A stretch of 64,000 nucleotides of DNA from positions 1 to 64,000 of the forward strand of contig NZ_JAFKRG010000048.1 of assembly GCF_019038415.1 (NCBI RefSeq), in the 5' to 3' direction. This document shows, in pieces, positions 27,490 to 35,683 of this stretch. The notes beneath the pieces are model-generated. The model made no database searches. It saw only the letters and a list, made by a program, of their open reading frames with translations, and was not told the origin of the DNA. Each line of letters starts with the position of its first letter. Position 1 is the first letter of the stretch. The position numbers were made by a program, and so were the translations under genes. Source of the DNA: Synechococcus sp. CCY 9618. GTDB lineage: Bacteria; Cyanobacteriota; Cyanobacteriia; PCC-6307; Cyanobiaceae.

Positions 27490-28753
27490 CGGCGGGCATC
27501 CCGGGTTTGGCGTAGCCGCCCGGGGTGGTGATGGCCAGCTTGACGCCGAACACCTGCCGCACCCGGTCCTTCTGGAAATAGATGTTCTCGGGAGTGAAGG
27601 AGGCCTGGGCATCGATCTCCGCCACCCGGGCCGCCAGAGGCCGGTCGGGGGCGGAGTCGAGAAACACGCGGGCCTCCTGGCCGGTGCGGACCAGGCCGAT
27701 GTCTCCCTCCGGGATGAAGCCACGCAGGTAGACCGTGGCGGGATCCAGCAGGGTGAGCAGGGTGCGTCCGTTGCTGACCACCGCGCCCGGCTCCACGCTG
27801 CGGGCGATCACCACGCCGCGGATCGGAGCCTTCACCGTGAGGTAGGCCATCTGGGCGCGGATCTGCTGCTCGTCGGCCAGGGCGGCCCTCACCAGGGCGG
27901 CAGTGGTCTTCTGCTGGGCGCGGGCCTGGTCGAGCTGCCGGCGCAGGGCTTCCAGCTGGGCGCCGCGGATGGCCGGGTTGTAACTGCTGGTCTCGGCAAG
28001 CGTGAGCGCTCCGCGGGCTGCCTCCACTTCCCGTGAGAGGGCCTGCACGGCGGCGGCGGCGCTTTCGTAGGCCGTGCGGTCCTGGTCACGGGTCTGGCGG
28101 GAGGTGGCCCCTTCCCGGGTGAGCTGCTCGGTGCGCTCTGCCGTGACCTGGGCCAGCCGCAGCCTGGCCTGGCCTTCCTGCAGCCGCGCCTCGGCCGTGG
28201 CCAGGTTGGCCCGGGCCTGCAGCAGCCGTCCCCGGTTGTCCTCCTCGGCCTGGGCCCTGTTGAGGAGGGATTCGTCGATACGACTGCGGGCCACTTCGAT
28301 CTGGGAGCGGGCCTCCAGCTCCTGCTGGCGGGCTGCGGCCAGCCGGGCCTGGGCTCCCCGCAGCTGGGCCCTGACCTCGTCGTCGTCAAGGCGGACCAGC
28401 AGCTGGCCAGGCACAACCACGTGGCCTTCCCGCACGGTCACGGCGGCCACCCGGCCGTTGACCCTGGCCCCCACGTCCGTCTCGTAGCCCTCGATGCGGC
28501 CGCTCAGCCGCAGCACCCCGGCGGTGGAACGACCCATCAGGAACCAGCCCGCCAGGCCGAGGGCCATCAGGGCGGCTCCGCCTCCGATCAGAAGCCACTT
28601 CCGGGAGGATGGCCGGGGCAGCCGTTGCGGCAGTCTGGGACGGGGGAGCTGGACGTCGATCGGCGGCACGGCGATGGATCGATCCTGATGCCAGGGGAGG
28701 CCGGGGGGCGAGCTGGCCCCCTGCTCCGATGATGGCCCGTGATCTCCTGCCAT
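27467..28753 (-). CDS. HlyD-family periplasmic adaptor
   Basis: Membrane fusion protein of the exporter, about 428 residues. One N-terminal span (LLIGGGAALMALGLAGWFLM), a lipoyl half-domain (GRVAAVTVREGHVV), a long coiled coil (about 140-310, rich in Ala, Gln, Glu and Arg), the second lipoyl half (LTVKAPIRGVVIARSVEPGAVV) and a beta-barrel with VYLRGFIPEGDIGLVRTG. First gene of the four-gene operon. Starts at 28753 or 28768 are both possible; the latter overlaps the divergent marC start. Confidence 0.88.
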   Translation of the reverse strand: MAGDHGPSSEQGASSPPGLPWHQDRSIAVPPIDVQLPRPRLPQRLPRPSSRKWLLIGGGAALMALGLAGWFLMGRSTAGVLRLSGRIEGYETDVGARVNGRVAAVTVREGHVVVPGQLLVRLDDDEVRAQLRGAQARLAAARQQELEARSQIEVARSRIDESLLNRAQAEEDNRGRLLQARANLATAEARLQEGQARLRLAQVTAERTEQLTREGATSRQTRDQDRTAYESAAAAVQALSREVEAARGALTLAETSSYNPAIRGAQLEALRRQLDQARAQQKTTAALVRAALADEQQIRAQMAYLTVKAPIRGVVIARSVEPGAVVSNGRTLLTLLDPATVYLRGFIPEGDIGLVRTGQEARVFLDSAPDRPLAARVAEIDAQASFTPENIYFQKDRVRQVFGVKLAITTPGGYAKPGMPADAEILTR

Positions 28754-28766
28754 CCCCGGGATAGCC

Positions 28767-29360
28767 ATGTCCCTCATCAACACGGCCGTCGGCCTGCTGG
28801 CGATCAGCTCGCCGATCGGCCTGCTGCCGGTGGTGGTGGAGGCGGGTGGCGGCAACCCTTTGCGGATCCGCCGCATCAGCCGGCTGGCGGTGCTCACCTT
28901 CCTGTGTACCCTCATCGCCGCCTGCTGGTGGGGCCAGGCCCTGCTCGATCTGTTCGCCATCACCCTGGAGGCGTTCCGGGTCGCCGGGGGGCTGATCCTG
29001 CTGCCCATCGGCCTGCGGCTGATCGATGGCCGGGAAGTCAGCCATGGGGTTCTGGATGGCACCGAAGACAGCGCCGGTGTGGTGCCGATCGGCCTGCCGC
29101 TCCTGGCCGGTCCGGGTGCCATTTCCCTGGTGGTGGCCGATGCCCCGCCGACCTGGAGCGGCAGGCTCGCGCTCAGCGGTGTGATCGTCCTGCTGGCGAT
29201 CGCGATCTATCTGCTGCTGATCGCCTCGATGCCGCTGCGCCAGGCCCTCGGCAACCTTCAGGAGAAGGTGATCAGCCGGCTGATGGGGCTGCTGCTGAGC
29301 GCCATCGCCGTGCAGATGCTGGTGAATGGCCTCAGGGGATGCTTCCCGGTGCTGGCCTGA
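28767..29360 (+). CDS. MarC-family integral membrane protein
   Basis: A 197-residue membrane protein of the MarC family (UPF0056), six spans: AVGLLAISSPIGLLPVV, LAVLTFLCTLIAACWW, FRVAGGLILLPIGLRLI and three more after residue 105. The conserved PIGLPLLAGPGAI motif is present near 112-124. Function unknown; the old link to multiple antibiotic resistance was not upheld. Its ATG (28767-28769) touches the alternative HlyD start on the opposite strand, so the two genes share a very short divergent region. Confidence 0.88.
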   Translation: MSLINTAVGLLAISSPIGLLPVVVEAGGGNPLRIRRISRLAVLTFLCTLIAACWWGQALLDLFAITLEAFRVAGGLILLPIGLRLIDGREVSHGVLDGTEDSAGVVPIGLPLLAGPGAISLVVADAPPTWSGRLALSGVIVLLAIAIYLLLIASMPLRQALGNLQEKVISRLMGLLLSAIAVQMLVNGLRGCFPVLA

Positions 29361-29384
29361 GCGCCTTGGCGGGCCCTGCCGCGT

Positions 29385-29900
29385 TCAGAGGCGCACCAGT
29401 CTGGAGGTCGCGGGAAGCCCCTCGAAGGGGTCGATCGTCAGCTCCGCGTCCAGAAGGCTGAGGACGTCCTGGATGACGGCGGGCTTGGTGGCCACCCAGA
29501 CGAAGCCCTCGCTGGGTGCCTTCCGGTGGGGGTCCCAGAGGCAGAACTGGGGATGCTGCTTGTACATGCGGGTGGCGAGCGGAACCAGGAAGCGGGTCTT
29601 GGGGAAGTGATCCTCTCCGTGATCGAAGGTGAGAACGATGGCGAACTCCAGCTCGCCGTCGGCCGTGTAGCGGTCCGTGCGGGTCTCCCCTTCCGATCCT
29701 GCAAAGGGGGAGAGCCGGTACTCGACGTATTTCCGGTGAAAGGGATGGTTCTGTTCCTTCCAGGTCTTGCCTTCCATCCCCAGTTCGGCCGCCAGTTCGG
29801 TGAGCAGCAGGTAGGAGTGGCTGCGAAGGGCCTCCTGCACCGCGACCGCCCTGGTGTCCTGAAGCCGCCACCGTTCCGCCAGCTGCTCGTAGCGGTTCAT
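29385..29900 (-). CDS. Conserved cyanobacterial hypothetical protein
   Basis: A soluble 171-residue protein with no membrane span. It begins with a helix (RYEQLAERWRLQDTRAVAVQEAL), then a short helical DNA-binding-like segment (LLTELAAELGMEGKTW), and a C-terminal part with HGEDHFPKTRFLVPLATRMY. I do not recognise the family. The ATG at 29900 is preferred over one 15 nt upstream. It converges with marC, leaving 24 nt. Confidence 0.6.
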   Translation of the reverse strand: MNRYEQLAERWRLQDTRAVAVQEALRSHSYLLLTELAAELGMEGKTWKEQNHPFHRKYVEYRLSPFAGSEGETRTDRYTADGELEFAIVLTFDHGEDHFPKTRFLVPLATRMYKQHPQFCLWDPHRKAPSEGFVWVATKPAVIQDVLSLLDAELTIDPFEGLPATSRLVRL

Positions 29901-30517
29901 GGTGGCGCCGTTCACTTTCTCACTTTATCGGCGCTCTTTGCGTTGGAAAGGGCAGCTCTCCTTTCGCCGGGCCGGTGCCCGTCAGGGGGACGGCAGGGAG
30001 TGGGGGGAGACCGCAGCAGCAGGGATCCGAAAGGTCGGAACGGCCGCGGTCAGCATGCTGCAGCATTGCGGCGACCCCGATGGTCATGAGCGCTCACTGG
30101 GTGTACTCTTAAGGACCAGTGAAGCGACGGCCATGGATCCTGTGAGCCCAGTGGCGCAGTTAGCGGTAGCCGCCATCAGCGGGGCCGCCTTTCTGATCTC
30201 GATGGCTGTGATGCCTTTCCCCCAGACCAGCACGGATTCTTCCGCCGGCATCTCCCTGCCCTCCCAGGCGACGTCCACGACAGCCAAGCCTCGCAGCAAC
30301 ATCTTCTCCACCGTGGTGAAGTAGGCCCCGGATTCTTCGTCCTTGCAGGTCGGTCGCTCCGTACGCGCCCGCAGATCAGCATCATCACCTCGCCACGGGG
30401 GCCCAGTCGACCGGTTCACGATCCCGGCGTTGACAGGCCTACCAGTCCAGCGATCACTCACCCGCTGAACCCGGGACTGCCTCAGCATGGAAGCTGATGC
30501 CGTCCAGAGAGGTCGCC
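29901..30517. other. Intergenic region with ambiguous small ORFs
   Basis: About 615 nt with no recognisable gene except two mutually exclusive small frames: plus 30133-30324, listed separately, and a minus frame 30084-30488 (134 residues) that contains VLVWGKGITAIEIRKA. Neither shows clear homology. GTTGACAGG at 30429-30437 could be a -35 element for the methyltransferase gene, but no matching -10 was found. Confidence 0.3.
30133..30324 (+). CDS. Possible small membrane peptide
   Basis: A 63-residue frame with one hydrophobic stretch (LAVAAISGAAFLISMAVM, residues 9-26) and a Ser/Thr-rich tail. The opposite strand has an open frame over the same DNA, so coding is uncertain. No homology recognised. 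Confidence 0.25.
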   Translation: MDPVSPVAQLAVAAISGAAFLISMAVMPFPQTSTDSSAGISLPSQATSTTAKPRSNIFSTVVK

Positions 30518-31060
30518 ATGCCGAATGTCCTGACCGAAAGGCTCAGCAGCTGGGGGTTTTCCTGGGCAGGGCTGAGAGACAACCGCCACGGGGAATGGTG
30601 GCTGATCGCCCAGATGGGGCTGATCCTGGCCCACCTGCTGCCCGCCACCCCATCCCCCGCCTCCCTGGGGCTGCACTGGCCCCTGGCCGTCCGCTTCATC
30701 GGTCTGGCGGTCTTCGCCGTTGGACTGCTGCTGGGGGGGCAGGGGGCCCTGAACCTGGGCGCCAGTCTCAGCCCTCTTCCGGAACCGATGGCAGGCGCCG
30801 ATCTGGTGACCAGCGGTGCCTACGGGCGCTGCCGTCACCCGCTCTACCAGTCCCTGATCCTCTGCTCCCTCGGGGTCACCGTTGCCCTGGGCAGCCTCCT
30901 GCATCTGGGCCTGTTGCTCGGCCTGATCTGCGTGCTGGGCGGCAAGGCGCGTCGGGAGGAAGCCCGCCTCTGCCTCATCCACCCGGATTACGCGCGCTAC
31001 CGCGGCACCACTCCCGCGATCCTGCCCGGTGTGCCCTGGCTCGACTGGCGCTCGGCCTGA
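30518..31060 (+). CDS. Isoprenylcysteine methyltransferase-like membrane protein
   Basis: A 180-residue integral membrane protein of the ICMT/phospholipid methyltransferase superfamily. Four or five spans (WWLIAQMGLILAHLLPA, AVRFIGLAVFAVGLLLGG and others) precede the signature TSGAYGRCRHPLYQSLIL (about 110-127) and the C-terminal EEARLCLIHPDYARYR motif that binds S-adenosylmethionine in relatives. The substrate is unknown; most bacterial members methylate lipids or quinone-like molecules. The ATG at 30518 is chosen because the hydrophobic core starts soon after. Confidence 0.8.
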   Translation: MPNVLTERLSSWGFSWAGLRDNRHGEWWLIAQMGLILAHLLPATPSPASLGLHWPLAVRFIGLAVFAVGLLLGGQGALNLGASLSPLPEPMAGADLVTSGAYGRCRHPLYQSLILCSLGVTVALGSLLHLGLLLGLICVLGGKARREEARLCLIHPDYARYRGTTPAILPGVPWLDWRSA

Positions 31061-31185
31061 ACAGGCCCCGGGCAACGGCAAGGGCCCCTCTGGCTCTGGA
31101 GCCGGTCCGTGAAGCTGCGTGGAATCGTCACCTGCTCGCCTGCCGGCCTGCCTATGGATGGGGAGAGGTTCTCCTGGAAAGTCCG

Positions 31186-31698
31186 ATGGCCCATCCCTAT
31201 CCCCAGGCCGGCCACAGCGGCCACCTGGCCCGCCACGACGGCATGGAGTCCGGCCATCGCTCCGATCCCTACCGGGAGCCGGGGAAGGTGGAGGAGCCCA
31301 GTGTCTGTCCCGACTGCGGAGCCAGCGTGCACGCGGGCCGCTGGACATGGCAGCCGGCCCAGCCGGGGGCGGCGTCCCACCGCTGCCCGGCCTGCCGGCG
31401 GACCCAGGACGGGATGCCGGCCGGCGAGCTCACCCTGGAGGGGCCGTTCCTGACGGCCCATGAGGAGGAGATCCTCAGGCTCCTGGATCACCCGGAGTCG
31501 CGCATCCGCCGGGAGCATCCGCTGGAGCGCCGGATGGCGATGCGAAACGAGGCCGACCAGGAGCGGATGGTGCTGAGCTTCACCGGCACCCACGTCACCC
31601 ATGGGGTGGCCGCGGCCCTGCTGTCGGCCTTCGCCGGGGAGATGCAGGCGGCCTGGCCGGAGGGGGGCGCCCCGCTGCAGATCCGCTGGAGCCGTTGA
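31186..31698 (+). CDS. BCAM0308-like zinc protein
   Basis: A 170-residue protein with a two-CxxC zinc ribbon (CPDCGA and CPACRRTQD, residues about 44-75) followed by a basic helical region and a C-terminal part with FTGTHVTHGVAAAL. This layout resembles the BCAM0308 family, which is uncharacterised. The ATG at 31186 is the first after the methyltransferase gene that leaves a sensible N-terminus. Frames running from 30487 through both genes are artefacts. Confidence 0.6.
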   Translation: MAHPYPQAGHSGHLARHDGMESGHRSDPYREPGKVEEPSVCPDCGASVHAGRWTWQPAQPGAASHRCPACRRTQDGMPAGELTLEGPFLTAHEEEILRLLDHPESRIRREHPLERRMAMRNEADQERMVLSFTGTHVTHGVAAALLSAFAGEMQAAWPEGGAPLQIRWSR

Positions 31699-31761
31699 TC
31701 GTCGTCAGTTCCTGAGGCCGTGGGCCGATTAGAACCGAAGCTGACGGTCGCCGATCTGTTG

Positions 31762-32484
31762 ATGGCTCTGCTGCCTGTACGGCGCTTCCTGAAAGCCTGC
31801 TGCCTCACCTTTCTGTTGCTGGCCCTGGTCCTGGTGACGCCGGGAGTGGCCATGGCGGCCCAGACGCTGCCGCCGCTGCCCTACCCGGCCGATGCCCTGG
31901 CCCCGGCGATCGATGCCACCACGATGACGATCCACCACGACCGCCACCATGGCGCCTATGTGGCGAATCTGAACGCCCAGATCCCGGCCCATCCCGAACT
32001 GGAGACGCTCCCTCTGGAGGACCTGCAGCGCCGGATCTCCCGCTATCCCGCCGCGGTACGGAACAATGGCGGCGGCCACTACAACCATTCCCTGTTCTGG
32101 AATGTGATGGCGCCCCCGGGCCAGGGTGGAGCCCCGTCGCCGGAGCTGGAGGCGGCGATCACCGTGGCCTTCGGCTCGGACGAAGCGATGCGGGAGCAAT
32201 TCGCCCGGGCGGCGGCCGGCCGCTTCGGTTCAGGCTGGGCCTGGCTGATTCGCCGGTCCGACGGCACCCTGGCGATCACCAGCACCGCCAACCAGGACAA
32301 TCCCCTGATGGACCTGCCGGACATCGAACCGGGCACCCCGCTGCTGGGCCTGGACGTGTGGGAGCACGCCTATTACCTCAACTACCAGAACCGCCGGCCT
32401 GACTACATCGCCTCCTGGTGGCCGCTGGTGAACTGGGCGGCGGTGAGCCGGCGTTTCGCCGACGCCGGCGCCAGTGAATCCTGA
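31762..32484 (+). CDS. sodA: Exported Mn/Fe superoxide dismutase
   Basis: Superoxide dismutase of the Fe/Mn family, 240 residues. Metal ligands are His58 (TIHHDRHH), His in YNHSLFW, and Asp/His in LDVWEHAYY. The NQDNPL motif, rather than the NAGTPL type, points to manganese. A hydrophobic N-terminus (residues 10-31, ending VAMAAQ) is a signal peptide or membrane anchor, so the enzyme acts outside the cytoplasm, as for thylakoid or periplasmic MnSODs. A GTG at 31720 would add 14 residues. Confidence 0.9.
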   Translation: MALLPVRRFLKACCLTFLLLALVLVTPGVAMAAQTLPPLPYPADALAPAIDATTMTIHHDRHHGAYVANLNAQIPAHPELETLPLEDLQRRISRYPAAVRNNGGGHYNHSLFWNVMAPPGQGGAPSPELEAAITVAFGSDEAMREQFARAAAGRFGSGWAWLIRRSDGTLAITSTANQDNPLMDLPDIEPGTPLLGLDVWEHAYYLNYQNRRPDYIASWWPLVNWAAVSRRFADAGASES

Positions 32485-32563
32485 CAACCGACATTGTCGG
32501 TAGCAGATGCGACCCTGCACCGGTAACTCCGTCGCGAATATTCACAATATTGGTGTGATTGTC

Positions 32564-32980
32564 ATGGGCCTGTCCCGCACGGTCGAACTGCTTCCCCTGG
32601 ATCGATCCCTCCACGGTGAAGCTCTCTTCTCCTCCCCCCTGGCCAGCGACGAAACTCTGATCGCGGAGATCGGCTGCGGCGATTCCTTCGAGCTCTTCTG
32701 CCACCGCTTCCAGACCGACCAGTTGCTGGTGCTGCGAGGGGCGATCGATCTGGTGGTGCTGCAGAACCGTCGTCTGCGGCCCATTCCGCTCCGGGAGGGC
32801 GACGGCACCTGGGTGCGGATTCCGCCGGGGGTGCCCCACGGCGCCATCAACCGAGGCCGGATCCCTGCCCTGCTGGTCAACGCCGTGCTGCGCCACGGCC
32901 CCAGCGATCCCCGGGATTACCGGCCCCTGCCGGTGCCGGCAGGGCTGCGCAGCCAGTGGCGCAAGCTGTCCCTGGCCTGA
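32564..32980 (+). CDS. Cupin-domain protein
   Basis: A 138-residue single-domain cupin. Beta strands carry QLLVLRGAIDLVVLQNRRL and the second cupin motif VRIPPGVPHGAIN. Its first motif keeps only some of the usual His residues (CHRFQTDQ), so metal binding is uncertain. No gene symbol can be supported. The ATG at 32564 is preferred to the upstream 32507 start because the extra 19 residues lack homology-like character. Confidence 0.65.
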   Translation: MGLSRTVELLPLDRSLHGEALFSSPLASDETLIAEIGCGDSFELFCHRFQTDQLLVLRGAIDLVVLQNRRLRPIPLREGDGTWVRIPPGVPHGAINRGRIPALLVNAVLRHGPSDPRDYRPLPVPAGLRSQWRKLSLA

Positions 32981-33058
32981 TCCTTGCCGGCCGAGGGTCT
33001 TGTTGACGTGGTGGTGAGAGGAGCGGTAGGCTGATTCTGAAAAATTAATGGAATCCAG

Positions 33059-33769
33059 GTGAAAGCCACTGGTCTGCTGGCCTCCGCCCTCTCAGCCGCG
33101 GTCCTTGTCCTGGTGGCCCAGGAGCGGGCCAGTGCCGTTCTGGTGTACGAACTGGTGGAGCTCGGCGACGGATCCGTGCGATTGACAGTCAGTGGTTCGC
33201 TCTCCAACCTTCCCGCCCCGACCCTGGGGCCCAAGTTCTGCGGAAGAGGCGCCACCGTCGGCTACGTCGGCCAGGGGGGTCTCTGCACCGGTGCCGAAGT
33301 CGCGATTCTTGATTACTTCTATGCGCTCTCCGGTCCGACCTCCCTGCCGGTCACCGGGGCTCCCTTAGCTGACGCCGCTGGAGGAGATCTGCCCACATAC
33401 CTGGATCTAACTGAGGCGGCTCCTCGCCTCTACGCTGGTTTCGGACCGGACCAGAATTTCCTTTACGGCATCATTCCCTCCGGCCAGCCCATCTCCTCAA
33501 TCTCTTCCTTCAGCGCCACCACCTTCAGGGATCTGGGGCTCGATGGCCTCACAGCTCCGCTCCCGCCCCTGGTCTGGAGCATCCTGAATGCTCCAGACCC
33601 GAATGCCATTGACACGGTGGAGCTGCGAATCATCCCCTTCTCCAGGAATGGAAGCGGCAATCCCACCAGCGTGCCCGGTCCCCTCCCCCTGGCAGGCGGA
33701 GCAGCCGCCTTTGCCTGGAGCCGCAGGCTGCGCGCCCGCCTGCGCAGTTTCTCCTCCCCCCGGGCCTGA
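33059..33769 (+). CDS. PEP-CTERM exported protein
   Basis: A 236-residue protein with a signal peptide (LLASALSAAVLVLVAQERASA) starting at a GTG and a C-terminal sorting signal: VPGPLPLAGGAAAFAWSRRLR, that is a VPxPLP motif, a hydrophobic helix and a basic tail, as in PEP-CTERM proteins processed by exosortases. The body is beta-rich with few charged residues and two Cys. Its role is unknown. The neighbouring HpsJ-like gene (33845) fits an exosortase-linked pair, although no exosortase is in the window. Confidence 0.75.
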   Translation: MKATGLLASALSAAVLVLVAQERASAVLVYELVELGDGSVRLTVSGSLSNLPAPTLGPKFCGRGATVGYVGQGGLCTGAEVAILDYFYALSGPTSLPVTGAPLADAAGGDLPTYLDLTEAAPRLYAGFGPDQNFLYGIIPSGQPISSISSFSATTFRDLGLDGLTAPLPPLVWSILNAPDPNAIDTVELRIIPFSRNGSGNPTSVPGPLPLAGGAAAFAWSRRLRARLRSFSSPRA

Positions 33770-33844
33770 GCCGCAGTTGCCGGTGGTTTTCCGCCGAAGT
33801 GACTGCCGGTCCCATGGACCCGTGACCCGACCTTCAGTCGCCTC

Positions 33845-34645
33845 ATGACATCCCTGGGCCAGGCCATGGGCGCAGCGGCCGTGAGTCTGTTGCTGGTCTT
33901 CGCGGCCTCCCTGCTTCCCGCTCTCCTCTCGGTTCAGCTGCTGGAACCGAAGTGGCAGCAGACCCTGGCAGGTCTCCTGATCGGCAACGCCCCCCTTGCC
34001 CTCGTGGCTCTGATCCTGCTGCACCTTGCTGTGGTGGTGTCTCCCGAGGAGTCCACCTTCAGGCAACGCCGGGACCGATTCTCCCGCTGGGCCGCCCTGG
34101 CCACCCTCGGCTACCTGTTGCTCCTGCCCCTGCAGATTTCAGCCACGTCGCGGGTTTTTGGGGGTGAGAGCCGTGACAGCGCCCAGCAGCTGGCCACGGT
34201 CCTGGCCCGGATCGATCAGCGCCGGCAGGCCACGGAAGCGGCCACCGGCCCCGAGGATCTGCAGCGGCGCCTTGTGGCGGTGGGATCTCCACCCCTGCCA
34301 CCCAACGCCCTCTCCAGGCCCCTGCCCGAGCTGAAGGCTCAGATGCTGGCCGTTCTTCAGCAGGCCGAGAACCAGGCACGCACTCAGTTCCGCCCTCCCG
34401 GAGAGCGTCAGACCACCCTGCGCGTTGCCCAACTTCTGCGTGATGTGATCTCGACCCTGGCCCTGGCCATGGGCTTCGCCGCCTTCAGCCGGCGGCGGCG
34501 GGCGTCACGACCGCTGCTCGAGGAGGCCCGGCAATGGTGTCTGCCCCTGCATCGGTGGCGGCTGTGGCAGCGGCGAGCGGGTGGGCCCGGGGCGGATGCC
34601 GATTACTTCGACCGGCTCAGCCAGTCGCAGCAGGAGGAACCCTGA
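33845..34645 (+). CDS. HpsJ-like membrane protein
   Basis: A 266-residue membrane protein with spans at about 8-30, 42-62, 78-95 and 203-220, separated by a charged helical domain (residues 100-195) and ended by a basic tail. This layout fits the HpsJ-like proteins often found beside cyanobacterial exosortase (PEP-CTERM) loci. The assignment rests on layout and context. It lies 75 nt after the PEP-CTERM gene on the same strand. Confidence 0.5.
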   Translation: MTSLGQAMGAAAVSLLLVFAASLLPALLSVQLLEPKWQQTLAGLLIGNAPLALVALILLHLAVVVSPEESTFRQRRDRFSRWAALATLGYLLLLPLQISATSRVFGGESRDSAQQLATVLARIDQRRQATEAATGPEDLQRRLVAVGSPPLPPNALSRPLPELKAQMLAVLQQAENQARTQFRPPGERQTTLRVAQLLRDVISTLALAMGFAAFSRRRRASRPLLEEARQWCLPLHRWRLWQRRAGGPGADADYFDRLSQSQQEEP

Positions 34646-34740
34646 GCCGGCTGGCCCTCCAGAACTCAGTTCCCTGGCCCCCCGGAGCTGACAGGACCAC
34701 CCTCTCGCTGCGAGCCGGTGGCTCACCCGCTCGCGCCCGC

Positions 34741-34956
34741 TCAGTTGTATTCGCCGGGGATGTCCTGCTTGGTGACCTTCACCCGCCCCACCTTCTGGCC
34801 GGAGAGCCGCAGTAGTTCATCGCCGGAAAAGGCGTAGCCCCGGCCGGTGGCGATCAGGGCCACGTCGTCAGCGGTGGCGGCGGCGAGCACCTCGTTCCGC
34901 AGGGCCTGGTCAGCCTGCATGCGGGTCAGGAAGGCCCGGGCCTGATCGAGGCTCAT
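34741..34956 (-). CDS. Nif11-like leader peptide family protein
   Basis: A 71-residue protein with the Nif11 N-terminal fold: SLDQARAFLTRMQADQALRNEVLAA, then ADDVALIATGRGYAFSGDELL. In many cyanobacteria these are precursor (leader) peptides for ribosomally made natural products; others are stand-alone. The C-terminus (GRVKVTKQDIPGEYN) lacks Cys and has no double-Gly cleavage site, and no modifying enzyme is nearby, so a stand-alone role is more likely. A second Nif11 gene is at 37273-37479. Confidence 0.8.
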   Translation of the reverse strand: MSLDQARAFLTRMQADQALRNEVLAAATADDVALIATGRGYAFSGDELLRLSGQKVGRVKVTKQDIPGEYN

Positions 34957-35152
34957 GAATCGGGCGTGGATGGGAGAGCTTCCAGAATGCCTCAGGGCTG
35001 GGTGTCTTCCTTACAGATCCGGGGAAACCCCAGACCAGAGCGACGTGACGCTGGTTGAGCTCACCATTCCGCCGACACTTCAGGCAGGCGCGCCCGATGC
35101 AGTTCTGCTCTTCGCCTGCCTCGATTCGGATGGCAGTGATCCCCCGGGCCAT
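34910..35152 (-). CDS. Possible small zinc-ribbon-like protein
   Basis: An 80-residue frame with a CIGRACLKC cluster and MARGITAIRIEAGEE at its start. It would overlap the start of the Nif11 gene by 47 nt. The DNA up to 35323 is otherwise empty apart from the PCD promoter region. No homology recognised; coding is doubtful. Confidence 0.25.
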   Translation of the reverse strand: MARGITAIRIEAGEEQNCIGRACLKCRRNGELNQRHVALVWGFPGSVRKTPSPEAFWKLSHPRPIHEPRSGPGLPDPHAG

Positions 35153-35323
35153 GGCGACATCCTCTTGGTCCAGGTCCAACCTGGAAAAGCGGTGACGGAG
35201 CCTCAGCCGGCAGCGGGCGGCTGGCCGCATCGACAGAAGCACCTATCCGCAGAAGCACCCATCGGCCCGGACGCCGCTTCGGCGGGAATCCTGGCCAGAG
35301 TGGTGGGTGTGCAAGGAGGGGCC

Positions 35324-35683
35324 ATGGCCCTGGCCAACGAAGCCTGTCTCCCCTGCCGGGAGGGGGCGCCCACCCTCACCGACCGGGAGCTCGCCGCCCT
35401 GATGGGGGAACTGCCCGGTTGGGAGGTGATTGACCATCACCATCTGCGCAAGGGCTGGCGGTTCAGGGATTTCCTCTCGGCCCTCCACTGGGTGAACCGG
35501 GCGGGAGCCATCTGCGAGGAGCAGGGCCACCACGCCGAGTTCAGCCTCGGCTGGGGCCATGCCGAAGCGGTGATCTACACCCATAAGGTGGACGGGATCA
35601 CCCGCGCCGACGCGGTGCTGGCCGCCCGATTCGAGGCCATGGAGCCGAAGGGCCCCTACGCCGCCTTCGTCACCGACCGCTGA
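35324..35683 (+). CDS. Pterin-4a-carbinolamine dehydratase
   Basis: A 119-residue PCD/DCoH protein, the enzyme that dehydrates 4a-hydroxytetrahydropterin to recycle the pterin cofactor. The core motif EEQGHHAEFSLGWG with ITHK-type YTHKVDGIT (about residues 68-94) holds the expected His-His and the later His and Asp. An added N-terminal stretch contains two Cys (CLPC). RBS GGAGG lies 8 nt before the ATG. In organisms without aromatic amino acid hydroxylase it may serve molybdopterin or other pterin pathways. Confidence 0.88.
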   Translation: MALANEACLPCREGAPTLTDRELAALMGELPGWEVIDHHHLRKGWRFRDFLSALHWVNRAGAICEEQGHHAEFSLGWGHAEAVIYTHKVDGITRADAVLAARFEAMEPKGPYAAFVTDR

